Origin: an uncultured Mailhella sp.
GTDB taxonomy: Bacteria > Desulfobacterota > Desulfovibrionia > Desulfovibrionales > Desulfovibrionaceae
NCBI RefSeq assembly: GCF_963931295.1
Contig: NZ_OZ007001.1
Coordinates: forward strand, 3,055,001 to 3,119,000
Direction of reading: 5' to 3'
DNA length: 64,000 bases
Under the pieces are notes generated by a model that saw only the letters and a program-made list of their open reading frames with translations, was not told the DNA's origin and searched no databases. Below, in pieces: positions 40,632-50,870 of this stretch (positions are counted from its first letter, which is position 1; each line of letters opens with the position of its first letter). Position numbers and translations under genes: made by a program.

Positions 40632-42695
40632 ATGATGAACAGCCGTGAGAATGCCAGCTATTCTGGCTTATCCAAAAGATCGACTCTTCTGGCCGCCGTC
40701 GGTCTTGCGCTCGTTTCGGGGGGAATCGCCCTCTTGGCCTGCTTTTCCCAGCTTGAGAGCCGTCGTCTCGACGTCATGCAGCGCTTTGAGCAGGACGTGA
40801 CGGCCTGGCTCGACGGCGCGAGGCGTGACGTGGAAATCTGGAATGCAGATATGAAGAAGCTTCGTCTCCGCATCAGCGAATCCGAAACCTATCGCCTGTT
40901 CTCCGGCGATCTTTTCGGCCTGGACAGCCGTGTGGCCGGCGTCATCAACAGCGCGGAGCAGACGGGCAATCTTCCCGGTCCTGCGGCTGTGCTCTCCGAA
41001 GAAGTGCCCGCCATCCGCAGAATCCTGCTGGAGTTCATGAACTACAACGGACTTCTCGACGCCCGCCTCGTCAACAAAAACGGTCAGACCATTCTTTCCG
41101 CGTTCAGCACGCCTTCGCCGCTTTCGCCGGAGCAGAACAGCGCGGCGCAGCAGACCATGAAGACGGGAGAAACGTCGTTCCTTCCCGTGCGGGGAAGCGT
41201 CAACGGTCTGGCGCTCGACGTCTTCGAGCCCGTCTATGATCTGGATTCTCCCGAAAAGTGCGTGGCGGTGTTCATGTCGTCGGTGCCCGTGCTCAGCAAG
41301 GTGACGCAGTTCACGGCGCGGCCGAAGCAGAACGACATGTCCACGGCGGCCATGGTGCAGCGCCGGGGCGACGTGTGGGAAAAAATGCAGGTTCCTTCTC
41401 CGGTGGCGGTTCCCGCGGCGCTCGGCAAGGAGCTTGCCGACCACAAGGGCGTGCTGCCTTTCGGGCTGCGCGAAAGCGTTTCCGAGGGGGGCGGCATGGT
41501 GTATTCCATGTCCGTGTTTTTCCCCGGCCTGGAGTGGAGTCTCGTGCATGAAACGCCGGAATCCGTGGTGGAAGGCATGGTGTTCCGCGCCGAACTGCCC
41601 GTGTATGCGGTCGGCGTGCTGGCCTGGATCAGCTTCATGCTGCTGAGCGGCCTTCTCTGGTGGATGGGCTTCGGACGTCAGCAGCGCGCCGTGGCTGCCG
41701 AACTTCGGCGTCTCAATCAGATCATTTCCCGGCAGAAGGAGCTTCTGGACAGCGTCAATCTTTCTCTCGACGTCGGTCTTTTCATGGCGGACGTGAAGGG
41801 ACAGATCCGCGTCTGCAACCCTGCGCTCGCGGCCATTCTCGGCAAGGACGAAAAGGACGTCAGCGAGCAGATGATTTTCAGCTGCTTCCCCACGGACGCG
41901 GCAACGCTTCTTCTCGATCGCATCCGGCAGGTCGCCATCAACAATCGGGAGGAAGGCTGCGAAATTTATCTGGAGCGGGACGGCGAAAAGCGTCTGTACC
42001 GCGTCACCCTGTTCCCGTTCATGGACGCCGGCGGCGAGAGCGTGCGCAACAGCATTCGCGGCGCGGTGGTCAGCATGAAGGACATCACGGAATTTCGCCG
42101 TCAGAGCCTGCGCATGCGGCAGCGTCAGAAGAGCCTTATTGAGGCTTTTACCCGCGCTGAGGAAAGCGTGGATCCCTATCTGGCCGGTCACTCGCAGCGC
42201 ATGGCAAAGCTGGGCGAACTGCTGTCCGTCGAAATGGGCCTGTCCGAAGACGGCAGGAACACCGTAGTCATGGGAGCCATGCTTTCCCAGGTCGGCAAGC
42301 TGTTCATTCCGAGGGAGCTGCTCACCAAGAAAGGCAAACTTACTCCGGAAGAGCTCGATCAGGTGCATCAGGCTCCGGAGCACGCCTTCCGTCTGATGGA
42401 AAATGTGGACTTCGATCTTCCCATTGCCAGGGCTCTGCATGAAATGTATGAGAACATGGATGGTTCCGGCTATCCCAACCATTTGAAGGGTGAGGAAATC
42501 CTGCCCGAAGCCCGCGTGCTCGGCGTGCTCAACGCCTTCTGCGCCATGGTGAGTTCCCGCGCCTACCGCAAGGGCATGGACGAGAGACAGGCCGTGGAAG
42601 AGCTGATGAACAACGCCCGTTTTGATCAGACCGTGGTGAATCATCTCAGAAACGTGTTGAAAACGCCGGAAGGCATGGTGGCGGCGCGTTCGTGA
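40632..42695 (+). CDS. Membrane sensor with PAS and degenerate HD-GYP domain (LapD-like role)
   Basis: 687 residues from ATG 40632 (GGAGG five bases before the first of two ATGs). Helices at about 16-36 and 320-342 enclose a long periplasmic region; then a linker, PAS (about 375-490), and an HD-GYP-like domain. The catalytic HD is replaced: GAMLSQVGKLFIP has S552-Q553 where HD-GYPs have His-Asp, and HHERWDG is reduced to HEMYENMDG, while GSGYP (611-615) remains. It should not hydrolyse c-di-GMP but may bind it. Next to lapG, it is the best candidate for the inside-out signal carrier that LapD provides in Pseudomonas. A functional analogue (an HD-GYP-type receptor with LapG) is known for Desulfovibrio vulgaris. 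Confidence 0.8.
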   Translation: MMNSRENASYSGLSKRSTLLAAVGLALVSGGIALLACFSQLESRRLDVMQRFEQDVTAWLDGARRDVEIWNADMKKLRLRISESETYRLFSGDLFGLDSRVAGVINSAEQTGNLPGPAAVLSEEVPAIRRILLEFMNYNGLLDARLVNKNGQTILSAFSTPSPLSPEQNSAAQQTMKTGETSFLPVRGSVNGLALDVFEPVYDLDSPEKCVAVFMSSVPVLSKVTQFTARPKQNDMSTAAMVQRRGDVWEKMQVPSPVAVPAALGKELADHKGVLPFGLRESVSEGGGMVYSMSVFFPGLEWSLVHETPESVVEGMVFRAELPVYAVGVLAWISFMLLSGLLWWMGFGRQQRAVAAELRRLNQIISRQKELLDSVNLSLDVGLFMADVKGQIRVCNPALAAILGKDEKDVSEQMIFSCFPTDAATLLLDRIRQVAINNREEGCEIYLERDGEKRLYRVTLFPFMDAGGESVRNSIRGAVVSMKDITEFRRQSLRMRQRQKSLIEAFTRAEESVDPYLAGHSQRMAKLGELLSVEMGLSEDGRNTVVMGAMLSQVGKLFIPRELLTKKGKLTPEELDQVHQAPEHAFRLMENVDFDLPIARALHEMYENMDGSGYPNHLKGEEILPEARVLGVLNAFCAMVSSRAYRKGMDERQAVEELMNNARFDQTVVNHLRNVLKTPEGMVAARS

Positions 42696-42749
42696 CCGGC
42701 GCTCGCCCGAAGAGCGTCACCGGCGCTGTGCGCTGAACCGGCAGCAAAG

Positions 42750-42785
42750 AGCCGCAGAAAGACCTGATGGGAGCTTTCTGCGGCT
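42750..42785. terminator. Two-way terminator
   Basis: AGCCGCAGAAAG with CTTTCTGCGGCT, perfect 12-bp stem, 12-base loop, between the sensor and the converging GGDEF gene. Confidence 0.8.
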
Positions 42786-42840
42786 TATCTTACTTGATGG
42801 AAGTCCGGGATGGAGGCGGAAAGACGTCGCGAGCGGCGTA

Positions 42841-43767
42841 TTATGACGCCGTGACTATGCGGTTCTTTCCGGAGCGCTTGCCCATGTACATGCGTTCGTC
42901 CGCCAGCTTGAACAGCGCCTCGCGACTGGAAGAAGGCGAGGTCTGCTCGATTTCGCTCAGGCAGGCGCATCCGATGGTAAAACTGAAGGGAATGATTTGT
43001 CCGTTGCCCAGCACGATGTTCTTCCGCATGGAGTTTGAGAGGGAAACAATGCGGTTGCAGAACGCTTCGTAGGTGCTGGCCATGGAAATGATGATGAATT
43101 CGTCGCCTCCGTAGCGGGTGATGAATTCATGGTGCTGATAGTCAAAGTATTTGAGCCAGAACTGACTGCAGCTTTTCAGCACTTCATCGCCGGTATCGTG
43201 GCCATATCTGTCGTTGATGAGTTTGAAGCCGTCCATGTCAAGCATGGCAATGCATAGTTCCTGCTGCTGTTGTTCCGCTTCCTTCACATAGTTTTGAAAA
43301 TACGTATCCATATAATGCCAGCTGTAGCAGCCGGTAAGCGGATCGCGGATAAGACGGGAATTTTCTTCCTGAAGACGGCGTATTTCAACAATAACGTGTT
43401 CATTGCGTCCGAGTCCGGAAATGTCCGTGAGCTCGGTAATCAGTTCCAGAGTGAACGTTTTTCCATCCAGAATGACATATCGTGCAATGACGATAAAAAT
43501 ATGTCCGTTTATGGATTCAAGTTTTGTGCATTGATCTTGAGAATCAATAACCTGTTTGGAGATACAGTACTTGCAGCAGGTTTTGCGATTCCAGAAATGA
43601 TAGCACAAGGTGTCCGCTTTCAGGTTGTCATCTTCAAAAAGATAGGCCTTGCAGTCGCTGGGAGAAACAAGACGAATAATCTTGAAAGTATTGCGAAGCG
43701 TTTTTACTTCTTTAACAAGTTCGTCAAAGGTATATATGTGTTTTACTGCCGGCTGCTGCATGACCAT
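42841..43767 (-). CDS. GGDEF diguanylate cyclase with Cys-rich sensor region
   Basis: 308 residues from ATG 43767 (AAGGGAAC just upstream; an ATG 13 codons earlier is possible). C-terminal GGDEF domain: DPLTGCYSWHYMDTYF, IAMLDMDGFKLINDRYGHDTGDEVL, RYGGDEFIIIS and the end KRSGKNRI, all active-site residues intact. No RxxD inhibitory site is visible in the expected place before RYGGDEF. The N-terminal part has CYHFWNRKTCCKYCISK, four Cys within 16 residues, plus another C further on, suggesting a metal, heme or redox sensor. Faces the lap operon; likely raises the c-di-GMP read by the LapD-like sensor. Confidence 0.88.
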   Translation of the reverse strand: MVMQQPAVKHIYTFDELVKEVKTLRNTFKIIRLVSPSDCKAYLFEDDNLKADTLCYHFWNRKTCCKYCISKQVIDSQDQCTKLESINGHIFIVIARYVILDGKTFTLELITELTDISGLGRNEHVIVEIRRLQEENSRLIRDPLTGCYSWHYMDTYFQNYVKEAEQQQQELCIAMLDMDGFKLINDRYGHDTGDEVLKSCSQFWLKYFDYQHHEFITRYGGDEFIIISMASTYEAFCNRIVSLSNSMRKNIVLGNGQIIPFSFTIGCACLSEIEQTSPSSSREALFKLADERMYMGKRSGKNRIVTAS

Positions 43768-44183
43768 GTTCCCTTCGGTCTTGAGATGCTGCTGGAACGA
43801 TGGCATACAAAATTTTTTCCGTCAATAAAAATGACAGGTAAATTTTTAATGATTTGCAGCAGATACCAGTTCTCCATCAGAGCATCTCCGTTTTAGTGCA
43901 CGGCTATCAAGTCCATTCTTCCCATTCCGCAACGGGGCGGCGCACACAGAGGATGCATGCTCAGGTCGTCTTTTTTCGATGTCTCAGCTCGGCGGAGAGA
44001 GGCTTAACAACAACATTATAATGTGATAGATATATAAAATATCTGTAAAGAACTGTATAAACTTCGTGTGTTTGACATATAACATGAAGTATTTCATAAA
44101 TATTTTTTTCTGAGGTCTTCGGAACGGGCTATCCGTGTCCGGTATGGACTGAAGACATGTTGTTCGGCCGTAGAGGAGCAACG
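43768..44183. other. Intergenic, AT-rich promoter region
   Basis: Divergent space between the GGDEF gene and the REC-HD-GYP operon. Strongly AT-rich between 44010 and 44110. No supported gene. Confidence 0.5.
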
Positions 44184-45278
44184 ATGGTTCAATCTTTTAT
44201 ACAGGCGCAACGGCCCGATACGCTGCTGATTGTTGACGACAATGAAATCAATCGGGAGATTCTCGAGCATATTTTTTCTTCGTTTTATCCCACGGAGCAG
44301 GCGGAAAACGGACGTGTCGGCCTCGATAAGATTTTATCCCGGCCGGAGAATTACTGCGCCATTCTTCTGGACGTGGTCATGCCGGAGATGGACGGCATAC
44401 AGGTGCTTCATCGGCTGAAGGCCGAAGGGCTGATGGAAAAAATTCCCGTGTTCCTGATCACCGGAGAGGCCAGCGACGCCGTCATGAACGAGGCGTATCG
44501 TCTGGGCGTCATGGACGTCATCAGCAAGCCGGTGGTGCCCTACATCGTGCAGCGACGGGTAAACTCCGTGGTGGAACTGTTCCGCGCGAGAAAGATTCTC
44601 GGCAACAAGGTGGAACAGCAGCAGTCGGAACTGCTCAAGCAGGCGCAGAAGATCATACGTCTGAACGAGGGCATGATAGAATCGCTGGCCACGGCCATCG
44701 AATTCCGCAGCGGAGAATCCGGGGAACACGTGCGCCGCATTCACGACATTACGCGGCACCTTCTGCGGCATACGGATCTCGGCGAAGGACTGACGGAGGT
44801 GGACATAGAGCATATTGCTCTGGCTTCCATCATGCACGACGTGGGCAAGATCGCCATTCCCGACGCCATATTGAACAAGCCCGGCAGACTCACGCCGGAA
44901 GAGTTTGAAATCATCAAGACGCATACCACGAAGGGCGCGGAGCTGCTGGAAAAAATTCCGCAGCTGCGCGAGCATGAATCCTATCGGTACGCCTACGACA
45001 TCGCCCGTCATCACCATGAGCGCTGGGACGGCAGGGGCTACCCCGACGGGTTGAAGGGCGATGAGATTTCCATCTGGGCCCAGATTGTGGCCCTTGCGGA
45101 CGTGTATGACGCTCTGGTGAGCAAGCGCTGCTACAAAACGGCCTTTGCCCGCCAGGAAGCGCTGGACATGATTCGCGACAACAAATGCGGAGTCTTCAAT
45201 CCGCGGCTTCTGGACAGGTTCTTCGCCGAAGAGGAAAAGCTTGCCAGATTGTATCCCCGAAGAAGTGAGGAAAACTGA
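44184..45278 (+). CDS. Response regulator with HD-GYP phosphodiesterase domain
   Basis: 364 residues from ATG 44184 (AGAGGAG upstream). Receiver: LLIVDDNEINREIL acid pair, D63 in ILLDVVMPEMDG, Thr in FLITGE and Lys in SKPV. HD-GYP: GEHVRRIHDITRHLL, LASIMHDVGKIAIPDAILNKPGRLTPEEFEIIKTHT, HHHERWDGRGYPDGLKGDEI, LADVYDALVSKRCYK; all metal and GYP residues intact. Cleaves c-di-GMP when phosphorylated. The Hpt gene starts two bases downstream and two hybrid kinases follow, so it is the probable output of that relay. Confidence 0.93.
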   Translation: MVQSFIQAQRPDTLLIVDDNEINREILEHIFSSFYPTEQAENGRVGLDKILSRPENYCAILLDVVMPEMDGIQVLHRLKAEGLMEKIPVFLITGEASDAVMNEAYRLGVMDVISKPVVPYIVQRRVNSVVELFRARKILGNKVEQQQSELLKQAQKIIRLNEGMIESLATAIEFRSGESGEHVRRIHDITRHLLRHTDLGEGLTEVDIEHIALASIMHDVGKIAIPDAILNKPGRLTPEEFEIIKTHTTKGAELLEKIPQLREHESYRYAYDIARHHHERWDGRGYPDGLKGDEISIWAQIVALADVYDALVSKRCYKTAFARQEALDMIRDNKCGVFNPRLLDRFFAEEEKLARLYPRRSEEN

Positions 45279-45280
45279 CC

Positions 45281-45640
45281 ATGGACGCGAACGTCAGAAA
45301 CATGCTGATCGAGGGCGGAATCAACGTTGACGAAGTGCTTGAGCGCTGCATGGGCAGTGAAGCTCTGGTGGCCCGTCTGCTGAAGAAGTTTCCGGCAGAC
45401 GGCAGCTACGGCAAGCTGTCGGAGGCCGTCGACAACGGCGACGAGGCGGCGGCGCTGGAAGCCTCCCACACGCTGAAGGGCGTATGCGGCAACCTGGCCG
45501 TGTCGGAACTGTTCGGCCTGCTCGACAGGCAGGTGCAGCTTCTGCGCGCGCACGACATGGACGGAGCTGCGGCCGTCATGCCGGAGATCACCCGGACATA
45601 TCAGGCTGCGGTTCAGGCTGTGGAGAAGGCGTTCAGCTGA
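45281..45640 (+). CDS. Hpt-domain phosphotransfer protein
   Basis: 119 residues, a four-helix bundle with the phosphoacceptor H63 in LEASHTLKGVCGNLAVSEL. Stand-alone Hpt proteins pass phosphate between a hybrid kinase's receiver and a separate response regulator; here the neighbours provide both. Coupled to the REC-HD-GYP gene by a two-base gap. Confidence 0.9.
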   Translation: MDANVRNMLIEGGINVDEVLERCMGSEALVARLLKKFPADGSYGKLSEAVDNGDEAAALEASHTLKGVCGNLAVSELFGLLDRQVQLLRAHDMDGAAAVMPEITRTYQAAVQAVEKAFS

Positions 45641-45735
45641 GTTTAAAAGCACGCCTGTGAAACATTCCGTCGTCAAGCGGAGTGGCGGTTTTCCGGGAAG
45701 ATGGGGAACACGCTGGTCTTCACAAGGAAACACAC

Positions 45736-48263
45736 ATGCGCTCCAGATTTTTTCCGTACGGAATATATTTTAATATCATTTTGTTTTTGCTGGTAGTGAC
45801 GCTTTCCGGCCTGGGCATTCACGTCTTTCGGGACATTCTTCTCCGCAATGCCAGAGAACCACCGGAATGACGCTGGCCAGCAACTATGCCGCGGAAGAAC
45901 GGAGCAATCTGGTCGTTTATGAAACGCTGCTGTCCTTCGGGACCACGTCCATCGACACGCGTCTCATGCAAGGCGACTCCAGATACATGATGACGTGGAT
46001 GAAGATTTTCTTCGACCGGGTGCAGACCATCCTGGGCGAGAACGTCGTCAGTCCCTACATCATCCTTGACGGCGCCGTGGTGGATATGAAGGGCCATGTG
46101 CGAGAAGTGTTTTCCCCTGTGGATCCTACGGAACAGGACTGGTACGCCAGAGCTGTGGAGTCTCCGGGAAAGACCATTTTTACCGACGTTTATAAGGATC
46201 CTGCCACGGGCATGCCCGTGGTTACCGTAGCCCGCAAATGTCTGCGCTCGAATGCCGTGCTGGTGTTCGACCTTTTTCCGTATAATTTCAAGTTTCACAT
46301 CACACCGCAGCATAAAAACCGGCGTCATGCGTTTTTCGTTTGCGACGGCAATGGAACATTGCTGTATAAAAATACGGTATTTTCATATCAGGACGTCAAA
46401 CTTCAGGCATATGTAAGTCTGCTCCTTCAAAAGATACGGAATGGAGACTTTGCATCTCATACCTCCTATGTCATTGGTCTGGACGGCAATAGACGTTCCG
46501 TTTATTATTCAAAGATGTCCAATGGCTGGTACACCATTGTCACGGTGCCTCATGAGGAAATACTGAAAGAGGCAGATCTTCTTTTGTGGCTTTTCGTTCT
46601 TTCGACGGGAATATTTCTGATAGTTCTTCTGGTTCATTCCTGGCGATACATAAGGGCAAACAGACTCATGGAGCGCGTCAACGAGACCGTGAGGGTGCTG
46701 GGCGATTCCTATTATGCCCTGTATCGCGTGAATTTTACCAGGGAAACGTATGAGACCATAAAGCCTTCCGAGGTGGTGCAGCAGAAGCTGCCGCAGACGG
46801 GGCCGTACAGCGCGCTTTTGCAGGTGATCGTCGACGTCATCGAGCCGGACGCCCGTGAGGAGTATGCGCATAATTTTTCCTGTGAGAGCATCCGTTCGCT
46901 GGTGTCGCGAAGGGTTCGGGATTTCGGCGGAGATTTTCGGCGGCGCTTCGGCGAGGAATATCGCTGGGTCAGCATCAGGGTGCTTTTTGACGAAAAGCTC
47001 ACGCCCGAAGAGGTGGTGCTCTGTTTCCGCGAGGTGGAGCAGGAAAAGCAGCAGCAGCTTCAGGAGAGAAAGCTGCTTCAGGACTCGCTGGAAAGCGCAC
47101 GGCGGAACGAGAAGGCCAAGCAGGCGTTTTTCAGCAACATGTCGCACGACATGCGGACGCCCATCAATGCCATTACGGGCCTCTCCGAACTGGCCGAACG
47201 CTTTCTGGACGACAAGGAAAAAGTCAGGGACTACCTTGCCAAAATCGGCTACTCCAGCCGTCAGCTGAAAAGCCTGATAGACGACATCCTCAACATGTCG
47301 CGCATGGAGCAGGGCAGAATGTCCATGAACAACAGAGTCATGGATCTGCGGGAGTGCCTCCGGGACTGTCTTGAAACATATAAGGTGCAGGCCGACGCGG
47401 AACACAAGATTCTGAAGATTGATCTGAACATGGAACAGACGCAGGTTCTGGGAGATCCTGTGCGCATGGTGCAGCTTCTCAACAACTTGTTGTCCAACGC
47501 GTTCAAGTTCACCGCCGAGCACGGCGAGATCTCCGTGTCCGTTTCCCGCGCGGGTGAGAGCGAAGACAAGGACACCGTCAAATACCGCATAGTGGTGTCC
47601 GATACGGGAACGGGCATATCCAAAGACTTTCTGCCTCACATTTTTGAACCCTACACCAGAGAAGTCCGGTTCAGCGCGAAAAACGTGGCCGGCACGGGAC
47701 TCGGCATGTCCATCACCAAGAATCTCGTGGAGCAGATGAACGGCGAGATAACGGTGGAAAGCGAGCTTTGCAGGGGCACGACGTTTACCATTGTGATTCC
47801 GTTTGCGCTTGCCGGAAAGGATTCGTTCCAGGACGCGGAGGCGAAGCCCGTGGATGAGCACCCCGAGCTTCTGCAGGGAAAGCGCATCCTGTTGGTTGAA
47901 GACAACATGGTGAACATGGAACTTGCAGCTGAAATGTTTGCCGTGCAGGGCATGGAGGTATCGCAGGCGTGGAACGGAAAAGAAGCCGTGCAGGCGTTTG
48001 CCGATTCGGAACCTTTTTATTTCGACGCCGTGCTCATGGACATGCAGATGCCGGAAATGGACGGATGCGAGGCAACAAGGGCCATACGGGCGCTGGATCG
48101 GCCCGATGCCCGCAGCGTGCTCATCATAGCCGTGACGGCGAACGCCTTTGCCGAAGACATAGCCGCCACCACGGCTGCGGGCATGGATATGCACGTGGCC
48201 AAACCCATAGATTTTAAAAAACTGTTTCAGATTCTTCAGACAAGTTTTGCCGGGAGACATTGA
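45736..48263 (+). pseudogene. Hybrid histidine kinase, split by one frameshift
   Basis: The first frame (45736-45870) encodes the N-terminal membrane helix and ends RDILLRNA then stops; the second frame continues QRTTGMTLASNYAAEERS (the cache domain start) to 48263. Restoring one C at about 45851 (GCCAGA to GCCCAGA) joins them exactly. Domains of the joined product: helix, cache, second helix (about residue 250 of the second frame), PAS-like region, HisKA with FFSNMSHDMRTPINAITG, HATPase with NLLSNAFKF, SDTGTGIS and GTGLGMSI, and a C-terminal receiver with LLVEDNMVN and AVLMDMQMPEMDG. If the break is real, the ATG at 45867 would give a soluble 798-residue kinase without its first helix. Likely feeds the Hpt protein. 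Confidence 0.8.
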
Positions 48264-48287
48264 GAAGCTCATGCACGGGCGGTTGTT

Positions 48288-50846
48288 ATGAAAAAAGACA
48301 CCAGGCTTTTTTTTCTGGCCAGCATCTTCTGCGCTGTTTTTTGCATAGGAATATTTGTGTGGGGCTCGCTGTCCATGATCCGTCAGGGCGAGCAGGCCAG
48401 TCTGACGCTTGGTGAAATTTACATGAAGGCCATGAACTACCAGATGCAGCTTCATTTTCGCTCCATCATTGAGCTGAAAATCAAGCAGGTGGAAGGCATC
48501 GTGAACAAGACGCCCCCGGAAACGACCAGGGATCACAGCGAAAAAGCACGTCAGGAACTTCGTTCCAGCGCCGTACTGCGGAAATTTACGCATCTGGCCC
48601 TGTACGCGACCGACGGCACGGCCGAAGTCATTTTCGGAGAACCTGTTTCCGTCATGGATGAAGCCGCCTTTCTCCAGGCGTTGAACAGAGGGGAAAAGAA
48701 TGTGGCTTCGGGCGTTACGGCTTCCGGCAGGGAACTCGTGATTCTCGGCGTTTCCGTAGGGTATCCCGTTTCGGAGGGCTACCCCATGAAGGACGGGAAG
48801 ACCTGCACGGCGCTGGTGGTCGGTCTTCCGCTTGAGAGCATCAGCGACGCCATGTCTCTGAACTTGGACAAGTCCATGGTGTATTCGCACATCATCCGCA
48901 AGGACGGCAGTTTCGTCTTCCGCAATGTCGCCGTCAAGGCGGACAACTACTATACCTGGTTTGAGCAGGATGGGCATTTCGAGGGCAAGACCGCCGAGGA
49001 GATGGTTGCCGATCTCAAAGACAGCATCCGGAAGGGCGCCGAGCATACCATGTTCATGACCGTCGATGGAGAACTCCATCACGTGCATTGTTCTCCGCTG
49101 CCGAATTCTTCATGGTATCTGGTTACGGACATGCCGTACGGCGAGCTCGACAAGGCGGTGGAAGGCATGTGGAACGAGCGGTTTTTCACGGCGGTAAGCG
49201 CCGCGTTGCTGCTGCCGCTGCCCATTCTGGCGCTGTTTTTCTTTTATTCGAGAATTTCCAGGAGGCAGATTGCGGAGCTTGAAAAGGCCAGAGCTGAGGC
49301 CGACAGAGCCAACAGGGCCAAGAGCGAGTTCCTTTCCAATATGAGCCACGACATCCGCACGCCCATGAACGCCATCGTGGGCATGACGGCCATTGCTGCG
49401 GCCAACGCCGAAAATTCCGTGCTCGTTCAGGATTGTCTGAGAAAAATCACGCTTTCCAGCCGTCATCTTCTCGGCCTCATCAACGACGTGCTGGACATGT
49501 CCAAAATAGAAAGCGGCAAGCTTTCCCTCAATATGGACGTGGTCTCTCTTCGCGAAGTGCTGGAAGGCATAGTCGGCATCGTGCAGCCGCAGATCAAGGC
49601 GAAGAAGCAGCAGTTCGACATACACATCCACAATATTCTGTCCGAGAACGTCTATTCGGACAGCGTGCGGCTCAGTCAGGTGCTTCTGAATCTTCTTTCC
49701 AACGCCCTGAAGTTCACGCCGCAGGGCGGCTCCATCCAGATAACGCTGTATCAGGAAGATTCGCCGCAGGGTGAATGGTTCGCGCGCACGCATATATTGG
49801 TGAAGGATACGGGCATAGGCATGACGCCAGAGTTCCAGAAGAGGATTTTTGAATCCTTTGCCCGTGAAGACAATGCCCGCGTGCATAAGATTGAAGGCAC
49901 GGGACTCGGCATGTCCATCATGAAGTACATTGTGGATCAGATGCAGGGAACCATAGAGATTCACAGCGAAGTGGACAAGGGCACGGAATTCCACATCACG
50001 CTGGATATGAAGAAAATCAACACGCAGAGTGAACAGATGCGTCTTCCCGACTGGAACGTGCTGATTGTGGACGACGATGCGGAATTGTGCCGGACGGCGG
50101 CCGGAGCCCTGACCGAAATGGGGACGACCGTGGAGTGGGCGCTGAGCGGCCGAGAGGCCGTCGTCATGGCCGAAGAGCGTCACCGTGAGGGGCGGGACTA
50201 TCACGTGATTCTTCTCGACTGGAAAATGCCGGAAATGGACGGCCCCGCCACGGCCCGCAGGCTGCGTGAGATTCTGGGCAGTCAGGTGCCGGTGCTGCTG
50301 GTGTCGTCCTACGACTGGAGCGAAATAGAGCAGGAGGCGCGTCGCGCGGGGATTTCCGGATTTATTCCCAAGCCGCTCTTCAAGTCCACGCTGTTCCAGG
50401 GGATGAAGCCGTTCATGGACGTCGATGCAGGCCAGGTCGGCAGCGTGGATACGGGAATGGCGGATCTGGCCGGTCGGCGCATTCTGCTGGCGGAGGACAA
50501 CGAACTGAACTGGGAAGTCGCCAGCGCCATTCTGGAAGAGTTCGGCTTCCTTCTGGACTGGGCCGAAAACGGCCAGGTCTGCGTGGACATGTTCGGCAAG
50601 TCGGAGCCCGGCTATTATGATCTGATTCTCATGGACGTCCGCATGCCGGTCATGAACGGATACGAGGCCACCAGAGCGATTCGGGCCATGGACAGGGCCG
50701 ACGCCGACGTTCCCATCATCGCCATGACGGCCGACGCCTTTTCCGAAGACATTCATCAGTGTCTTGAAAGCGGCATGAACGCGCATGTGGCCAAGCCCCT
50801 GGACATCAAGGTGCTCATGCGGCTCATTCAGAAGTATATCCGGTAG
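48288..50846 (+). CDS. Hybrid histidine kinase with two receiver domains
   Basis: 852 residues. Membrane helices at about 8-28 and 300-322 frame a periplasmic cache-type sensor. Coiled coil LEKARAEADRANRAKSEF, HisKA FLSNMSHDIRTPMNAIVGMTAIA, HATPase with LLNLLSNALKFTPQGG, VKDTGIGMTPEF and GTGLGMSIMKYI. Receiver 1: LIVDDDAELC and ILLDWKMPEMDG; receiver 2: LLAEDNELNWEV and LILMDVRMPVMNG. Same strand as the Hpt/HD-GYP operon and 24 bases after the broken kinase, thus a probable second input to the same relay. Confidence 0.92.
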   Translation: MKKDTRLFFLASIFCAVFCIGIFVWGSLSMIRQGEQASLTLGEIYMKAMNYQMQLHFRSIIELKIKQVEGIVNKTPPETTRDHSEKARQELRSSAVLRKFTHLALYATDGTAEVIFGEPVSVMDEAAFLQALNRGEKNVASGVTASGRELVILGVSVGYPVSEGYPMKDGKTCTALVVGLPLESISDAMSLNLDKSMVYSHIIRKDGSFVFRNVAVKADNYYTWFEQDGHFEGKTAEEMVADLKDSIRKGAEHTMFMTVDGELHHVHCSPLPNSSWYLVTDMPYGELDKAVEGMWNERFFTAVSAALLLPLPILALFFFYSRISRRQIAELEKARAEADRANRAKSEFLSNMSHDIRTPMNAIVGMTAIAAANAENSVLVQDCLRKITLSSRHLLGLINDVLDMSKIESGKLSLNMDVVSLREVLEGIVGIVQPQIKAKKQQFDIHIHNILSENVYSDSVRLSQVLLNLLSNALKFTPQGGSIQITLYQEDSPQGEWFARTHILVKDTGIGMTPEFQKRIFESFAREDNARVHKIEGTGLGMSIMKYIVDQMQGTIEIHSEVDKGTEFHITLDMKKINTQSEQMRLPDWNVLIVDDDAELCRTAAGALTEMGTTVEWALSGREAVVMAEERHREGRDYHVILLDWKMPEMDGPATARRLREILGSQVPVLLVSSYDWSEIEQEARRAGISGFIPKPLFKSTLFQGMKPFMDVDAGQVGSVDTGMADLAGRRILLAEDNELNWEVASAILEEFGFLLDWAENGQVCVDMFGKSEPGYYDLILMDVRMPVMNGYEATRAIRAMDRADADVPIIAMTADAFSEDIHQCLESGMNAHVAKPLDIKVLMRLIQKYIR

Positions 50847-50870
50847 GAAGTTGCAGAGAGGCTGCCTCTC

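Noticed and set aside
46509..49088. An 859-codon open frame on the minus strand
   Set aside because: Antisense to both hybrid kinases, which have complete domain motifs on the plus strand.
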